From SP202 sp036339395 (GTDB lineage Bacteria; Planctomycetota; Phycisphaerae; Phycisphaerales; SM1A02), in contig JAYZBD010000136.1 in NCBI GenBank assembly GCA_036339395.1, positions 1 through 19,861 on the forward strand: a stretch of 19,861 bases of DNA, in the 5' to 3' direction. A model generated the notes under the pieces. The model did not search any database. It was not told where the DNA came from and worked only from the letters and a program-made list of their open reading frames with translations. The position numbers and the translations under genes were made by a program. Below, piece after piece: positions 1 to 7,514 of this stretch (the stretch's first letter is position 1; the number at the start of each line of letters is the position of its first letter).

Positions 1-225
1 CATGCCGCCCCTGCTCTTCATACGCTTCGAAAGCGTAAGAAGCACACCCAGACCGTAACTGGAGATGTAGTCCAGTTTCGTGCAATCCACGATGAGGCGA
101 TCGAGTCCCCCGTCTATGAGGGTCTCGATCTCGGAAACGAAGGTAGCCGAGTTGTCCGAGTTCAACCCGCCATCGGCGGCCAGGATCATCACGTCGCCTT
201 CGATCTCGTGGGCAATCAGTTCCAT
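1..225 (-). CDS. STAS-domain protein (anti-anti-sigma-like), C-terminus cut by window edge
   Basis: This is the N-terminal 75 residues of a STAS-domain protein; the frame is still open at base 1. STAS proteins bind anti-sigma factors or act as regulatory domains, and are controlled by phosphorylation of a serine at the start of a helix. The visible part shows the expected alternating strand-helix pattern: an N-terminal strand (residues 2-17), the helix NSATFVSEIETLID (about 25-38), the strand LDRLIVDCTKLDYI, and then the serine pair S55-S56 followed by YGLGVLL, matching the phospho-acceptor turn. The start at 225 is supported by an AGGGGAT stretch about 9 bases upstream. It is divergent from folE2. 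The partner kinase or phosphatase is not in the window. The fold is fairly certain; the exact role (sigma control or another STAS function) is inference. Confidence 0.8.
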   Translation of the reverse strand, partial: MELIAHEIEGDVMILAADGGLNSDNSATFVSEIETLIDGGLDRLIVDCTKLDYISSYGLGVLLTLSKRMKSRGGM

Positions 226-430
226 CGAATCATCCCCTGCAGGATCTCCCCTCGGGATTGGATGGAAGGAACCGCAATTTCCTTGCATCCAGCCCGACCT
301 TTCATGATACTCGACCTGTTCGATTCCCAGCGAACATGGATGGTTGATGCAACGAGCCCGCTTGCGCCGGATCGCATACAATCCAAGATTCGCGGGGAAT
401 GAGTACCGCGATCAACCTGGAGCCCTGCTC
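226..430. other. Divergent intergenic region between the STAS gene and folE2
   Basis: About 205 bases lie between the two divergent starts. A TACAAT hexamer at 377-382 could be a -10 element for folE2, but no convincing -35 lies 16-18 bases upstream. FolE2 genes are often under zinc (Zur) control in other bacteria. I looked for an AT-rich palindrome of that kind and did not see one. No small gene is evident. Confidence 0.3.
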
Positions 431-1264
431 GTGACCCACGTAGCCGACACCACATCCCACCTTCCGGCCGACGGCAGCACCGAAACGATGCCGGATGTCC
501 AGAGCCATGCAGATGATCGCAAGGTTCCGATCAACAAGGTCGGCGTGAAGGAAATCCGCCACCCGATCACCCTTGCCCGCCAGGATGGCGGCACCTGCCA
601 GACCGTGGCCGACATCAACATGTTCGTCTCCCTTCCCTCCGATCGGAAAGGTACGCACATGAGCCGGTTCCTGGAGGTGCTCAACGAATACAACGAGGGG
701 ATCCGCCCCGAGCGACTCATGGAACTCTGCCGAGCACTTCGTGAGCGGCTCGACGCTGAAGTCGCCCACGTTGAAATGGATTTCACCTACTTCATCACGA
801 AGGCCGCCCCGATCACCGGGTTGAAAGGCCTGATGGACTACAAGACGAGATTCATCTGCGAGTCAAGCAACGAACAGGAAGACCTTGTCATGAGCGTGGC
901 GGCAGCGGCAACGAGCCTCTGTCCCTGCTCCAAGGAGATCGCGGCTCGAGGAGCACACAACCAGCGGTGCCTGATCACGGCCGATGTCCGGTTCGACGGG
1001 ATGCTCTGGATCGAGGAACTCGCCGAACTCATCGAGGATTCAGCCAGTTGCCAGGTCTACCCGGTACTCAAGCGACCCGATGAAAAATGGGTCACCGAGG
1101 TAGCCTTCGACAACCCGAAGTTCGTCGAGGATATCGTGCGAGATCTTGCCGTACTCCTGGATGGCGAATCTCGAATCAAGTGGTTTCACATTCGAAGCGA
1201 GAACTTCGAATCAATCCACTCCCACAATGCCTATGCGGAAATCACCAGGGACTGTTCCGAATAG
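431..1264 (+). CDS. folE2: GTP cyclohydrolase I type IB (FolE2)
   Basis: FolE2 (COG1469) converts GTP to 7,8-dihydroneopterin triphosphate, the first step toward folate and queuosine-type deazapurines, and can work with metals other than zinc. The protein starts with the family PDVQS and PINKVGVKEIRHPI motifs and contains LPSDRKGTHMSRF. The core CPCSKE...GAHNQR motif is at 164-179. Comparing spacing with the neisserial enzyme, all four metal ligands appear present: C164, H176, E218 and H263. I chose the GTG at 431 because GGAG lies 8 bases upstream. This gives 277 residues with a short tail before PDVQ, as in several homologues. The in-frame ATG at 488 (258 residues) is the alternative but lacks a ribosome binding site. 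The gene is apparently monocistronic and is followed by a strong hairpin. Confidence 0.95.
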   Translation: MTHVADTTSHLPADGSTETMPDVQSHADDRKVPINKVGVKEIRHPITLARQDGGTCQTVADINMFVSLPSDRKGTHMSRFLEVLNEYNEGIRPERLMELCRALRERLDAEVAHVEMDFTYFITKAAPITGLKGLMDYKTRFICESSNEQEDLVMSVAAAATSLCPCSKEIAARGAHNQRCLITADVRFDGMLWIEELAELIEDSASCQVYPVLKRPDEKWVTEVAFDNPKFVEDIVRDLAVLLDGESRIKWFHIRSENFESIHSHNAYAEITRDCSE

Positions 1265-1299
1265 ACATGTGAAATGACCGGGTAACCATGAAAATGACC

Positions 1300-1323
1300 G
1301 GTGCCCGCATGACTGCGGGCACC
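1300..1323. terminator. Hairpin between convergent genes, probably a shared terminator
   Basis: GGTGCCCGCA and its exact reverse complement TGCGGGCACC form a 10-bp GC-rich stem around a 4-base loop (TGAC). It lies 36 bases after the folE2 stop and 43 bases before the end of the convergent minus-strand gene. The T-run on the plus side is weak (TGGAGTTGGTTTCATTT) and on the minus side it is only TCATTTTC. It may therefore serve both genes, but not as a textbook intrinsic terminator. Confidence 0.6.
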
Positions 1324-1366
1324 TGGAGTTGGTTTCATTTCAATGCCGGAGATACCGGCAGGCTCA

Positions 1367-2155
1367 TCACCAGCCGCGACCGTAGCCACAGTCGCCGTAA
1401 TTATCACCGTAGTTGTTCCAATAGCCGTGCTGGTACTTCATGGCGTACTGGTCGTACTTCAACTGCTGGTTCGAGTTGAACTTGTGGTGCTGCCAGGCAG
1501 TCTTGAGTGCCTGCTGGTGGTGCTCCTCGATCTTCGCCCAGGCTGCCTTTGAATTCTTGCCCGCCTCTTCCCGGAGCGCTTCCTGCTTCTTGGCATTCTC
1601 CTCTGCAAGTTCCTTCGCAGAAGCCTTCATCTCGTCATGCTTCTGCTGCTGCATGTCCTCTGCCCAATCGTGATAGTCATCAAATGCATTGTTCGCATTG
1701 AGAAAGTCGGACATCCTGGAAACGGTCTTCATCGCGCCCTGGTAATCCTCCCAGGTCGACCTTGCCAGTCCCGTGTAGGCCTTGACCTGGCGATTCAACT
1801 CTGCAGAGTTGTCGCCCTCTGCCGGCCCCATCGCTTCCTCGTGATGAACGGCAACTTTCAACGCCTCCTCGAAGGACATTGCCTGTGGCATGTGCTCGGG
1901 TGGCGCGGAATAGGACTCCCAGGCATCCCACATGCCCTTCGACTTGATGTACTCCGTCATCTGCTCGATGCGTTCCTTCGACTTGGCGAGGCTGTCGCCT
2001 GCGGTCGAGTTCATTGTCTCGAGGGCCCGAAGCTGCATCGCAAGGCTCGTCGTTCCGGATGATGGATTCGATGATGCGGTCAACTGGCTGGCTGAGGCGT
2101 ACGTGGTGAATGTCAGCATCGCGATCAAGCTGAGGATCAGTGTTCGACCTGGCAT
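1367..2155 (-). CDS. Secreted helical protein of unknown function with Tyr/Gly-rich tail
   Basis: I do not recognise a family. The 262-residue protein starts with a clear signal peptide (MPGRTLILSLIAMLTFTTYASA), so it should be exported. The mature part is almost entirely helix-forming and charged. Residues of roughly 160-225 are rich in Glu, Lys, Ala and Gln and could form a long coiled coil. The C-terminal 25 residues are rich in Tyr, Asn, Gly and Trp (GYWNNYGDNYGDCGYGRGW), a composition seen in surface or aggregation-prone tails, and include a single late cysteine. The start at 2155 is well supported by GGAGGAG about 8 bases upstream; longer in-frame extensions have no such site. It is divergent from the aminotransferase gene and convergent with folE2. 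No enzymatic motif is visible. Confidence 0.8.
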   Translation of the reverse strand: MPGRTLILSLIAMLTFTTYASASQLTASSNPSSGTTSLAMQLRALETMNSTAGDSLAKSKERIEQMTEYIKSKGMWDAWESYSAPPEHMPQAMSFEEALKVAVHHEEAMGPAEGDNSAELNRQVKAYTGLARSTWEDYQGAMKTVSRMSDFLNANNAFDDYHDWAEDMQQQKHDEMKASAKELAEENAKKQEALREEAGKNSKAAWAKIEEHHQQALKTAWQHHKFNSNQQLKYDQYAMKYQHGYWNNYGDNYGDCGYGRGW

Positions 2156-2293
2156 GTCTGGTTCTCCTCCATGGACTGCTCGTATACATGTGGACGAACG
2201 AGAATGTTCTCCACGGTCAAGACTGGCAAGTATAGCGACGGAGCGTATGAGCAGGTAGATCATCGGTATACTCATCCCCCCGAGGTACTGGAT

Positions 2294-3508
2294 ATGCCTG
2301 AGCCTATTTCCCTTTCCAATCGTGGCAAGAACGCCCCCGCTTCACCGATCAGGAGCCTTGCGGCCCTGGCGAGGAAAGCCGTTGACAAGGGAGTCCATGT
2401 TCACTTCATGAACATCGGTCAGCCTGATATCCCCACGCCCAGGGGCATGATCGAGGCCTACCAGTCCTATGACGAGAAGGTGCTTGCCTACGCGCCAAGT
2501 GATGGGTACATCGAGTACCGGGAAGGCCTCGCCAGCTACTACAACGACCTGCTCGAAGCGGACACGATCACGTCCGAGGACATCGTTGTCACGGTCGGTG
2601 GATCCGAAGGCCTGCTCTTCGCCATGGCAGCCGTGACCGACCCCGGTGACAGCATTCTCGTGTGCGAACCCTATTACACGAACTACGCGGGCTACGCGAA
2701 CATGCTCGGCCTCGGGGTCGACGCTGTCACGACGACACCGGGGAACTCCTACAGGATCGATCCCTCGAGTATCGAAGCAGGTATTTCGAAGACGACCAGG
2801 GCGATCGTCATACCTTCTCCCGGCAATCCGACAGGTGTCGTCCTTGGCGAGGAGGAACTGGACGCGATTCTCGATATCTGCAAACGACATGGAATCTTCT
2901 ACATCTCCGACGAGGTCTACCGCGAGTTCGTCTACGACGCTCCCCAGGGAACACGTGCACCCTCGGTACTGGGTCGTACCGGTTCGGAGAACCTTGCAAT
3001 AGTCATCGACTCGGTTTCCAAGCGCTACTCGGCATGTGGTGCACGGATAGGCTGCCTCGTAACACGAAACAAGGAAGTACGTCGTGCTGCGCTTCATTTC
3101 GGACAGGCACGCCTCTCTCCAGCCACAGTCGACCAGCATGCCGGTCTTGCCGCCCTTGATACACCACGCTCCTACTTTGACGATGTCGTCGAGGAATACA
3201 CCAGGCGAAGAAACGTCCTCGTGGAAGGACTTGCCTCGATCGGGATCAATGTCGAACGACCACGTGGTGCCTTCTACCTCGCAGTCGCACTTCCAGTGGA
3301 GGATGCCAACGCTTTCAGTGAATGGATGGTGTCCGAGTTCACCCTTGAGAATGAATCCCTGTGTGTTGCCCCGCTCGAAGGCTTCTATTACACCCCGGGC
3401 CTGGGCCGAAACGAAATACGGATGGCGTACGTCCTGGAGCAGGAGACGCTCAAGCGGTGCACGTGCATTCTCGGAGCAGCACTCGAAGCCTGGAAGCAGA
3501 AGAACTGA
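2294..3508 (+). CDS. PLP-dependent aminotransferase, class I/II (fold type I)
   Basis: This 404-residue cytosolic enzyme belongs to the AspB/aromatic aminotransferase group (COG0436). Visible motifs are NIGQPDIPTP (residues 40-49), YAPSDGYIEYREGLA (66-80), the phosphate-site GGSEGLL, PSPGNPTG with N178, SDEVYREF with D206 and Y209, the PLP lysine K243 in DSVSKRYSACGARIG, and the substrate-carboxylate arginine R376 in RNEIRMAYV. The Schiff-base segment is the SxSKRYSxCGxRIG variant rather than the more usual SKTFSMTGWRIG. The start at 2294 has GAGG about 8 bases upstream. A TATACT hexamer at 2267-2272 is a possible -10, without a good -35. The amino donor and acceptor cannot be told from sequence. 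It is separated from the ebo operon by a convergent gene, so a role in that pathway is only speculation. Confidence 0.92.
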   Translation: MPEPISLSNRGKNAPASPIRSLAALARKAVDKGVHVHFMNIGQPDIPTPRGMIEAYQSYDEKVLAYAPSDGYIEYREGLASYYNDLLEADTITSEDIVVTVGGSEGLLFAMAAVTDPGDSILVCEPYYTNYAGYANMLGLGVDAVTTTPGNSYRIDPSSIEAGISKTTRAIVIPSPGNPTGVVLGEEELDAILDICKRHGIFYISDEVYREFVYDAPQGTRAPSVLGRTGSENLAIVIDSVSKRYSACGARIGCLVTRNKEVRRAALHFGQARLSPATVDQHAGLAALDTPRSYFDDVVEEYTRRRNVLVEGLASIGINVERPRGAFYLAVALPVEDANAFSEWMVSEFTLENESLCVAPLEGFYYTPGLGRNEIRMAYVLEQETLKRCTCILGAALEAWKQKN

Positions 3509-3517
3509 ACCTCCAGC

Positions 3518-3781
3518 TCAGGCCACGAGAATCGTTCCGCCCAGCGCCACCATGAAGAGCCAGAAGACACCGCTGTACAAGCGGGTATACCCGACGGAGC
3601 ACGCCTGCCTGCGGACCTCGGGTCCCCAGGATGAACTGCCTGGCTCGATGAGCAGGAAAACCACCATGACATTCTGGACCAGGAGGCCGGGCCAGCAGAG
3701 CATTCCCTGGATGAAACCCATCCGTGGCGGACCTACTTCAGATTTGACCTGTTCATTGCTCGTGTGTTCGAACTGGTACAT
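3518..3781 (-). CDS. Small two-helix membrane protein, unknown function
   Basis: An 87-residue protein with two hydrophobic stretches, about residues 22-45 (GFIQGMLCWPGLLVQNVMVV...) and 68-87 (YSGVFWLFMVALGGTILVA, at the very C-terminus). They are joined by a polar loop containing RRQACSVGY. This suggests an integral inner-membrane hairpin. No family is recognised. It is probably real: GGGAGGT sits 5-6 bases upstream of the ATG, a near-perfect ribosome binding site, and the stop falls only 9 bases from the convergent aminotransferase stop. It is divergent from the ebo operon with about 260 bases between. Confidence 0.7.
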   Translation of the reverse strand: MYQFEHTSNEQVKSEVGPPRMGFIQGMLCWPGLLVQNVMVVFLLIEPGSSSWGPEVRRQACSVGYTRLYSGVFWLFMVALGGTILVA

Positions 3782-3991
3782 GTGAACCTCCCGTTCAGCG
3801 TGAAATCACCCGGAATCCCGGGCTTCTCAATGACATGCGACATTCGTGACAAGACCACGCAGAAACCTGCGACTGCCTCATCGAGACACTGAAGAAAGGC
3901 ACTGCATGGAGGGGTATGCGTCCAAGAGGATAATTTTGCTCTTCAACGGCCCTGTTGCTGCTGCCAGGACCATTTGGACTGCTACAACTGC

Positions 3992-4019
3992 TTGACCCCT
4001 TCCAATGCGGACGTACTGT
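3992..4019 (+). promoter_or_regulatory. Candidate sigma-70-type promoter of the ebo operon
   Basis: TTGACC (3992-3997) and TACTGT (4014-4019) are separated by 16 bases and lie just upstream of eboD (ATG at 4042). Transcription would start near 4026, giving a leader of about 15 bases that carries the purine-rich ribosome binding site (AAGGAAG at 4031-4037). The rest of the 3782-4041 gap holds no gene I can support and no long palindrome. Confidence 0.4.
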
Positions 4020-4041
4020 AGAGGGGTTGGAAGGAAGACTG

Positions 4042-5238
4042 ATGCACGGAAATACGGATCAACCAAGGCCAACTGCAGCGGGCGATCACGCGGGCGCATT
4101 CAGCGTTGAATGGGATCACCGGTTGATCACGACTCGTGATGCCCTTTCACCCGGCAATGACGTCCTGTCCAACCTGCTCCCAGTCGGGGAAGGGCCATCC
4201 CGGATGGTTGCATGTCTCGACCAGGGGCTCGTCGATGCACATCCGGAACTGCCCGCCCAGGTCGAACTCTGGGCTGAAGCAAACACGCACCTGGTGAGGC
4301 TCATGGGCAAGGTTGTAACCCTCCCAGGAGGCGAGCAGGCGAAGAATGATTTCAACGTCTTCAATGAAACAGCCCGGTTGATCCACGAACAGGGAATCTG
4401 CCGCAAGTCGTTCGTGCTTGTTGCCGGTGGTGGTGCGATTCTCGACGCAGTCGGCTTCGCCGCCTCCAGTGCTCATCGAGGAGTACGCGTCATCCGAATG
4501 CCCTCGACAACCCTGTCCCAGGGAGATGCAGGCGTCGGTGTGAAGAACGGAATCAACGCCTTCGGCAAGAAGAACTTCCTGGGCACCTTCAGTCCCCCGT
4601 GGGCTGTCGTGAATGACTCCCACCTGCTGATGAGCCTGTCCGACCGTGACTGGCGATCCGGCCTGAGCGAAGCAGTCAAGGTTGCCCTGCTGAAGGACGC
4701 CTGCTTCTTCGAGGAATTGAGACGACTGGCTGGAAGGACTCGTACGCGTGACCTGGATGCCATGGAGGGAATAGTTCAGCACTCGGCGCACCTGCACATG
4801 AAGCACATCATTGAAGGAGGCGATCCCTTCGAACTCTCGACGGCGCGTCCACTCGATTTCGGCCACTGGTCCGCCCACAAGCTCGAACAGATGAGTGGGT
4901 TCGATCTGAAGCATGGTGAAGCCGTGGCAATCGGCCTGGTCATCGACATGACGTATGCAGCGATGATCGGGTCTCTTGATGAAACTGTCCTCAAGTCCGC
5001 ACGCGGCTGTCTCCTGGACATGGGGTTCACACTTGATCACGAAGCACTTGGAAACCAGGAGGTTCTGCTTGAAGGTCTTCGCGAGTTCCGGGAACACCTC
5101 GGGGGCCAGTTGACGATTACCCTCGTGCAAGGCATCGGAGAGCCACTCGATGTGCACGAGATCGACTTGAATGTCATGCGCAGGGCCATCGATGATGTCC
5201 GCAGCGTGGGCCTGAATGAATCCAGCCGCGTGGGGTAA
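4042..5238 (+). CDS. eboD: EboD: sugar phosphate cyclase / 3-dehydroquinate synthase homologue
   Basis: The 398-residue protein has the dehydroquinate-synthase fold: an N-terminal nucleotide-binding half with GGGAILDAVGFAA (residues 129-141) and a C-terminal metal-binding half. The three metal ligands of the superfamily are present with the right spacing: E210 in LSEAVKV, H275 in DFGHWSAHK and H291 in KHGEAVAIGL. The segment RMPSTTLSQGDAGVGVKNGINAFGKKN (152-178) differs from true AroB, where GGKTGVN is normal, and resembles the branch of the superfamily that uses other sugar phosphates. Together with its operon this places it as EboD rather than the shikimate enzyme. I chose the ATG at 4042 because of AAGGAAG just upstream; an in-frame start at 3955 would overlap the candidate promoter and add nothing conserved. 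The substrate is not established. Confidence 0.88.
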   Translation: MHGNTDQPRPTAAGDHAGAFSVEWDHRLITTRDALSPGNDVLSNLLPVGEGPSRMVACLDQGLVDAHPELPAQVELWAEANTHLVRLMGKVVTLPGGEQAKNDFNVFNETARLIHEQGICRKSFVLVAGGGAILDAVGFAASSAHRGVRVIRMPSTTLSQGDAGVGVKNGINAFGKKNFLGTFSPPWAVVNDSHLLMSLSDRDWRSGLSEAVKVALLKDACFFEELRRLAGRTRTRDLDAMEGIVQHSAHLHMKHIIEGGDPFELSTARPLDFGHWSAHKLEQMSGFDLKHGEAVAIGLVIDMTYAAMIGSLDETVLKSARGCLLDMGFTLDHEALGNQEVLLEGLREFREHLGGQLTITLVQGIGEPLDVHEIDLNVMRRAIDDVRSVGLNESSRVG

Positions 5239-5249
5239 GATCGGCCCAC

Positions 5250-5567
5250 ATGGCGGAACCTCGAAACCCCAACCCGATGTCGCGGACCGATGTGGTCGAT
5301 GCCTACTTCCTTGAGCACCGCGCCAAGCTCCTCGATATCGCCGCATTTCTTGACCGGGTCGATCGGGCAGACCATGGGGCCGATGAACCGGAGGACTTCC
5401 GGATCACCTCCATGCGAAATGCCCTCCAGGTACTTGATGACGGGCAGGGAGAGCGGGCTCGAAGGGTACTTGAGTTGATGAGTGACGCGACGACAGACCT
5501 TGTCGATACGGCTCCGGGAAAGGGCGCCTGCGGCACACCCCCGCCCTCCACGGACAATGGTGCATGA
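5250..5567 (+). CDS. Small uncharacterised ebo-operon protein
   Basis: A 105-residue soluble protein lies between eboD and eboB, with its stop overlapping the eboB start (ATGA). No signal peptide or membrane segment is visible. Residues of about 12-85 look helical and charged (AYFLEHRAKLLDIAAFLDRVD, then ARRVLELMSD), followed by a Pro/Gly/Thr-rich tail with a single cysteine (GKGACGTPPP). It occupies a position where a companion protein such as EboA might be expected, but it is far shorter than EboA proteins as I know them and shows no similarity I can defend. The start at 5250 is 11 bases after eboD; an internal ATG at 5277 is possible. The coupling to eboB argues strongly that it is expressed. 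Its function is unknown. Confidence 0.75.
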   Translation: MAEPRNPNPMSRTDVVDAYFLEHRAKLLDIAAFLDRVDRADHGADEPEDFRITSMRNALQVLDDGQGERARRVLELMSDATTDLVDTAPGKGACGTPPPSTDNGA

Positions 5568-6370
5568 CCTACATCGATCCACACATTCACATGGTGTCCC
5601 GGACCACCGACGACTACCGCCGCATGGCGCTGGCTGGCTGCACTGCCATCACCGAACCTGCCTTCTGGGCGGGATTCGACCGAAGTTCCCCGCAGGGTTT
5701 CTTCGACTACTACCGACAACTCACCCAAACCGAGCCGGCGCGAGCCGCACAGTATGGAATCAAGCACCACTGCTGGCTCTGTGTGAACCCGAAGGAAGCA
5801 GAGGACGCCGGCTTTGCCCGGGAGGTCATGTCGCTGCTGCCGGAGTTTCTCGAGGAGTCCAACGTGCTGGGTATCGGTGAAATCGGCCTGAACAAGAACT
5901 CGAGGAACGAGATGGCCATCCTGGAAGAGCACCTTGCTTTTGCAGAGGATCGTGACCAGCTTGTTCTTGTGCACACTCCGCACCTGGAAGACAAGCGGAA
6001 AGGCACGCTGCTGATCATGGACGCGATTGCCAATACCCGGCTCAAGCCGGATCGCGTCCTCATCGACCACGTGGAGGAACACACCGTGGCAGATGTGCTC
6101 GACCGGGGGTTCTGGGCAGGAATGACGCTGTATCCCGAAACGAAGTGCACACCACAGCGTGCAGCCGACATCATCGAGGTCTTCGGCACGGAGCGACTCT
6201 GGATGAACTCGGCAGGTGACTGGGGTGACAGCGATCCACTCGCCGTACCAAAGGCGATCGTTGAACTCCGCCGACGCGGACACTCTCCTGAAACCATCCG
6301 GAAGGCCACCCTTGAGAACCCGAAGACGTTCCTGGGACAGAGTCCACGTTTCGATCCCGGCGATGCCTGA
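5564..6370 (+). CDS. eboB: EboB: TatD-family metal-dependent hydrolase
   Basis: The 268-residue protein is a TIM-barrel amidohydrolase of the TatD type. The metal-binding set is complete: H7 and H9 in DPHIHM, E106 in GIGEIGLN, H137 and H140 in LVHTPH, H169 in LIDHVEEH and D219 in NSAGDWGDSD. TatD enzymes hydrolyse phosphodiesters (DNA or small molecules), but EboB proteins form their own group and their substrate is unknown. Translation is coupled to the preceding small gene by a 4-base overlap, and eboE follows after 13 bases. It probably acts in the cytosol, as no signal peptide is present. Confidence 0.9.
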   Translation: MTYIDPHIHMVSRTTDDYRRMALAGCTAITEPAFWAGFDRSSPQGFFDYYRQLTQTEPARAAQYGIKHHCWLCVNPKEAEDAGFAREVMSLLPEFLEESNVLGIGEIGLNKNSRNEMAILEEHLAFAEDRDQLVLVHTPHLEDKRKGTLLIMDAIANTRLKPDRVLIDHVEEHTVADVLDRGFWAGMTLYPETKCTPQRAADIIEVFGTERLWMNSAGDWGDSDPLAVPKAIVELRRRGHSPETIRKATLENPKTFLGQSPRFDPGDA

Positions 6371-6383
6371 GGAGGCCCGGACC

Positions 6384-7514
6384 ATGCAACTGGGCTACTG
6401 CACGAATGTCCATCCCGGCATGACGCTCGAAGAGATCGAGGCACAACTCGATGAGCATGCCGTAGACGTTCGTCAACACCTGGACATGGAGGTTCTCCCC
6501 ATCGGTCTCTGGCTGCCCGCATCCGTGGTCCATGCCGTGGATGTCGAGGAACTTGACCGTCGACTTTCGAATCGAGGTCTCCAGGTCTTCACTATGAACG
6601 CCTTTCCATATGACGACTTCCACGGTGAGAACGTGAAACATGCTGTCTATGAACCTGATTGGGCGACCCCTGAGCGATCTCGCTACACGCTTCAATGCGC
6701 AAAGCTGCTTGCATCGCTTCTTGGCAGTGGTTCATCGGGTGGCATTTCAACCCTCCCACTTGGATGGGCAGCGGCAATGGATCCCGCTCGTCTTGATGCC
6801 GCATGCAGGAACCTGCTTGAGCTCGTCCAGGCCCTTGCCGAACTGGAATCTGAAACCGGCTGCTGCATACACGTCGACATCGAGCCCGAGCCGGGCTGCG
6901 TACTTGGAACGATGGACGAACTGGCTACCTGCTTCGAGGAGAAGCTGCTTGGGAAGGGACAGGATGAACTTGTCCAACGCCACCTCAGGGCCTGCGTCGA
7001 CCTCTGCCATGCCGCCGTGATGTTCGAAGACCTCAAGCCGATCCAGGAACGCCTTCGAGACCTCGGGCTCCTCATTGGAAAGGTCCAGGTCAGCAATGCC
7101 ATCGAGGTCGACTTCGAACCCATGGACCGCGTCCAGCGACTCGATGCGGCAGCAGTGCTTTCCACCTTCGATGAGCCTCGCTGGATGCACCAGGTCGTCA
7201 TTCAACGTGATGGAGCACTTACGTTCCATGAGGATCTCGGCGAAGCACTTCGCAAGGAACCCGCTGGGTGCTGGCGGGTCCATTTCCATGTGCCGGTCCA
7301 TGTTTCATCGCTGGGCCCACTCGGTACGACCCAGCAGCGACTGGTCAACGATCTCCAACTGCTTGCTTCGGGGAATGACATTGCAGACTGGGAAGTTGAA
7401 ACATATGCCTGGGATGCACTCCCCGAAGAACGCCGAGCATCTTCGTTGGCCCGATCGATTGCAGACGAGTTGACCTGGACACGAAAGCAACTGTGCAGGG
7501 AGGATGATGCATGA
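6384..7514 (+). CDS. eboE: EboE: xylose-isomerase-like TIM-barrel protein
   Basis: The 376-residue protein has the pattern of the xylose isomerase / AP endonuclease 2-like TIM barrel and of EboE. Motifs include GYCTNVHPGMTLEEI (4-18), GLQVFTMNAFPYDDFHG (65-81), PDW followed by RSRYTLQCAKLLASLL (99-114), HVDIEPEPGC (163-172), ACVDLCHAAVMFEDL (203-217) and IGKVQVSNAIEVDF (231-244). Candidate metal ligands are E167, D206, H209 and Q235. The start at 6384 is chosen because GGAGG lies 8 bases upstream. An in-frame ATG at 6363 overlaps the end of eboB and cannot be excluded. The stop overlaps the eboC start by 4 bases. Reaction and substrate are unknown; the family is described as a metabolite-traffic protein on genetic grounds. 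Confidence 0.88.
   Translation: MQLGYCTNVHPGMTLEEIEAQLDEHAVDVRQHLDMEVLPIGLWLPASVVHAVDVEELDRRLSNRGLQVFTMNAFPYDDFHGENVKHAVYEPDWATPERSRYTLQCAKLLASLLGSGSSGGISTLPLGWAAAMDPARLDAACRNLLELVQALAELESETGCCIHVDIEPEPGCVLGTMDELATCFEEKLLGKGQDELVQRHLRACVDLCHAAVMFEDLKPIQERLRDLGLLIGKVQVSNAIEVDFEPMDRVQRLDAAAVLSTFDEPRWMHQVVIQRDGALTFHEDLGEALRKEPAGCWRVHFHVPVHVSSLGPLGTTQQRLVNDLQLLASGNDIADWEVETYAWDALPEERRASSLARSIADELTWTRKQLCREDDA

Noticed and set aside
226..430. A possible zinc-regulator (Zur) site upstream of folE2.
   Set aside because: No AT-rich palindrome of the expected form is visible; regulation by zinc remains only a general family expectation.
1271..1300. Direct near-repeat GAAATGACCGG / AAAATGACCGG downstream of folE2.
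   Set aside because: Only two imperfect copies of about 11 bases occur, next to a hairpin. There is not enough to call a repeat element or a regulator site.
3805..3826. A small CCCGG-AATC-CCGGG hairpin upstream of the ebo operon.
   Set aside because: The stem is only 5 bp, has no T-run and no gene reads into it in a way that would need a terminator.
3955..4041. An earlier in-frame ATG that would lengthen EboD by 29 residues.
   Set aside because: It overlaps the candidate -35 and -10 elements and lacks a ribosome binding site. The ATG at 4042 has AAGGAAG directly upstream.
4147..5346. A 399-codon open frame on the minus strand across eboD.
   Set aside because: It is antisense to a gene with clear catalytic motifs, has no ribosome binding site and its translation has no recognisable motif. 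GC-rich coding DNA gives such frames by chance.
5303..6385. A 360-codon minus-strand frame across the small ebo gene and eboB.
   Set aside because: The plus-strand eboB shows a full TatD metal site. The minus frame has no motif or plausible start signal.
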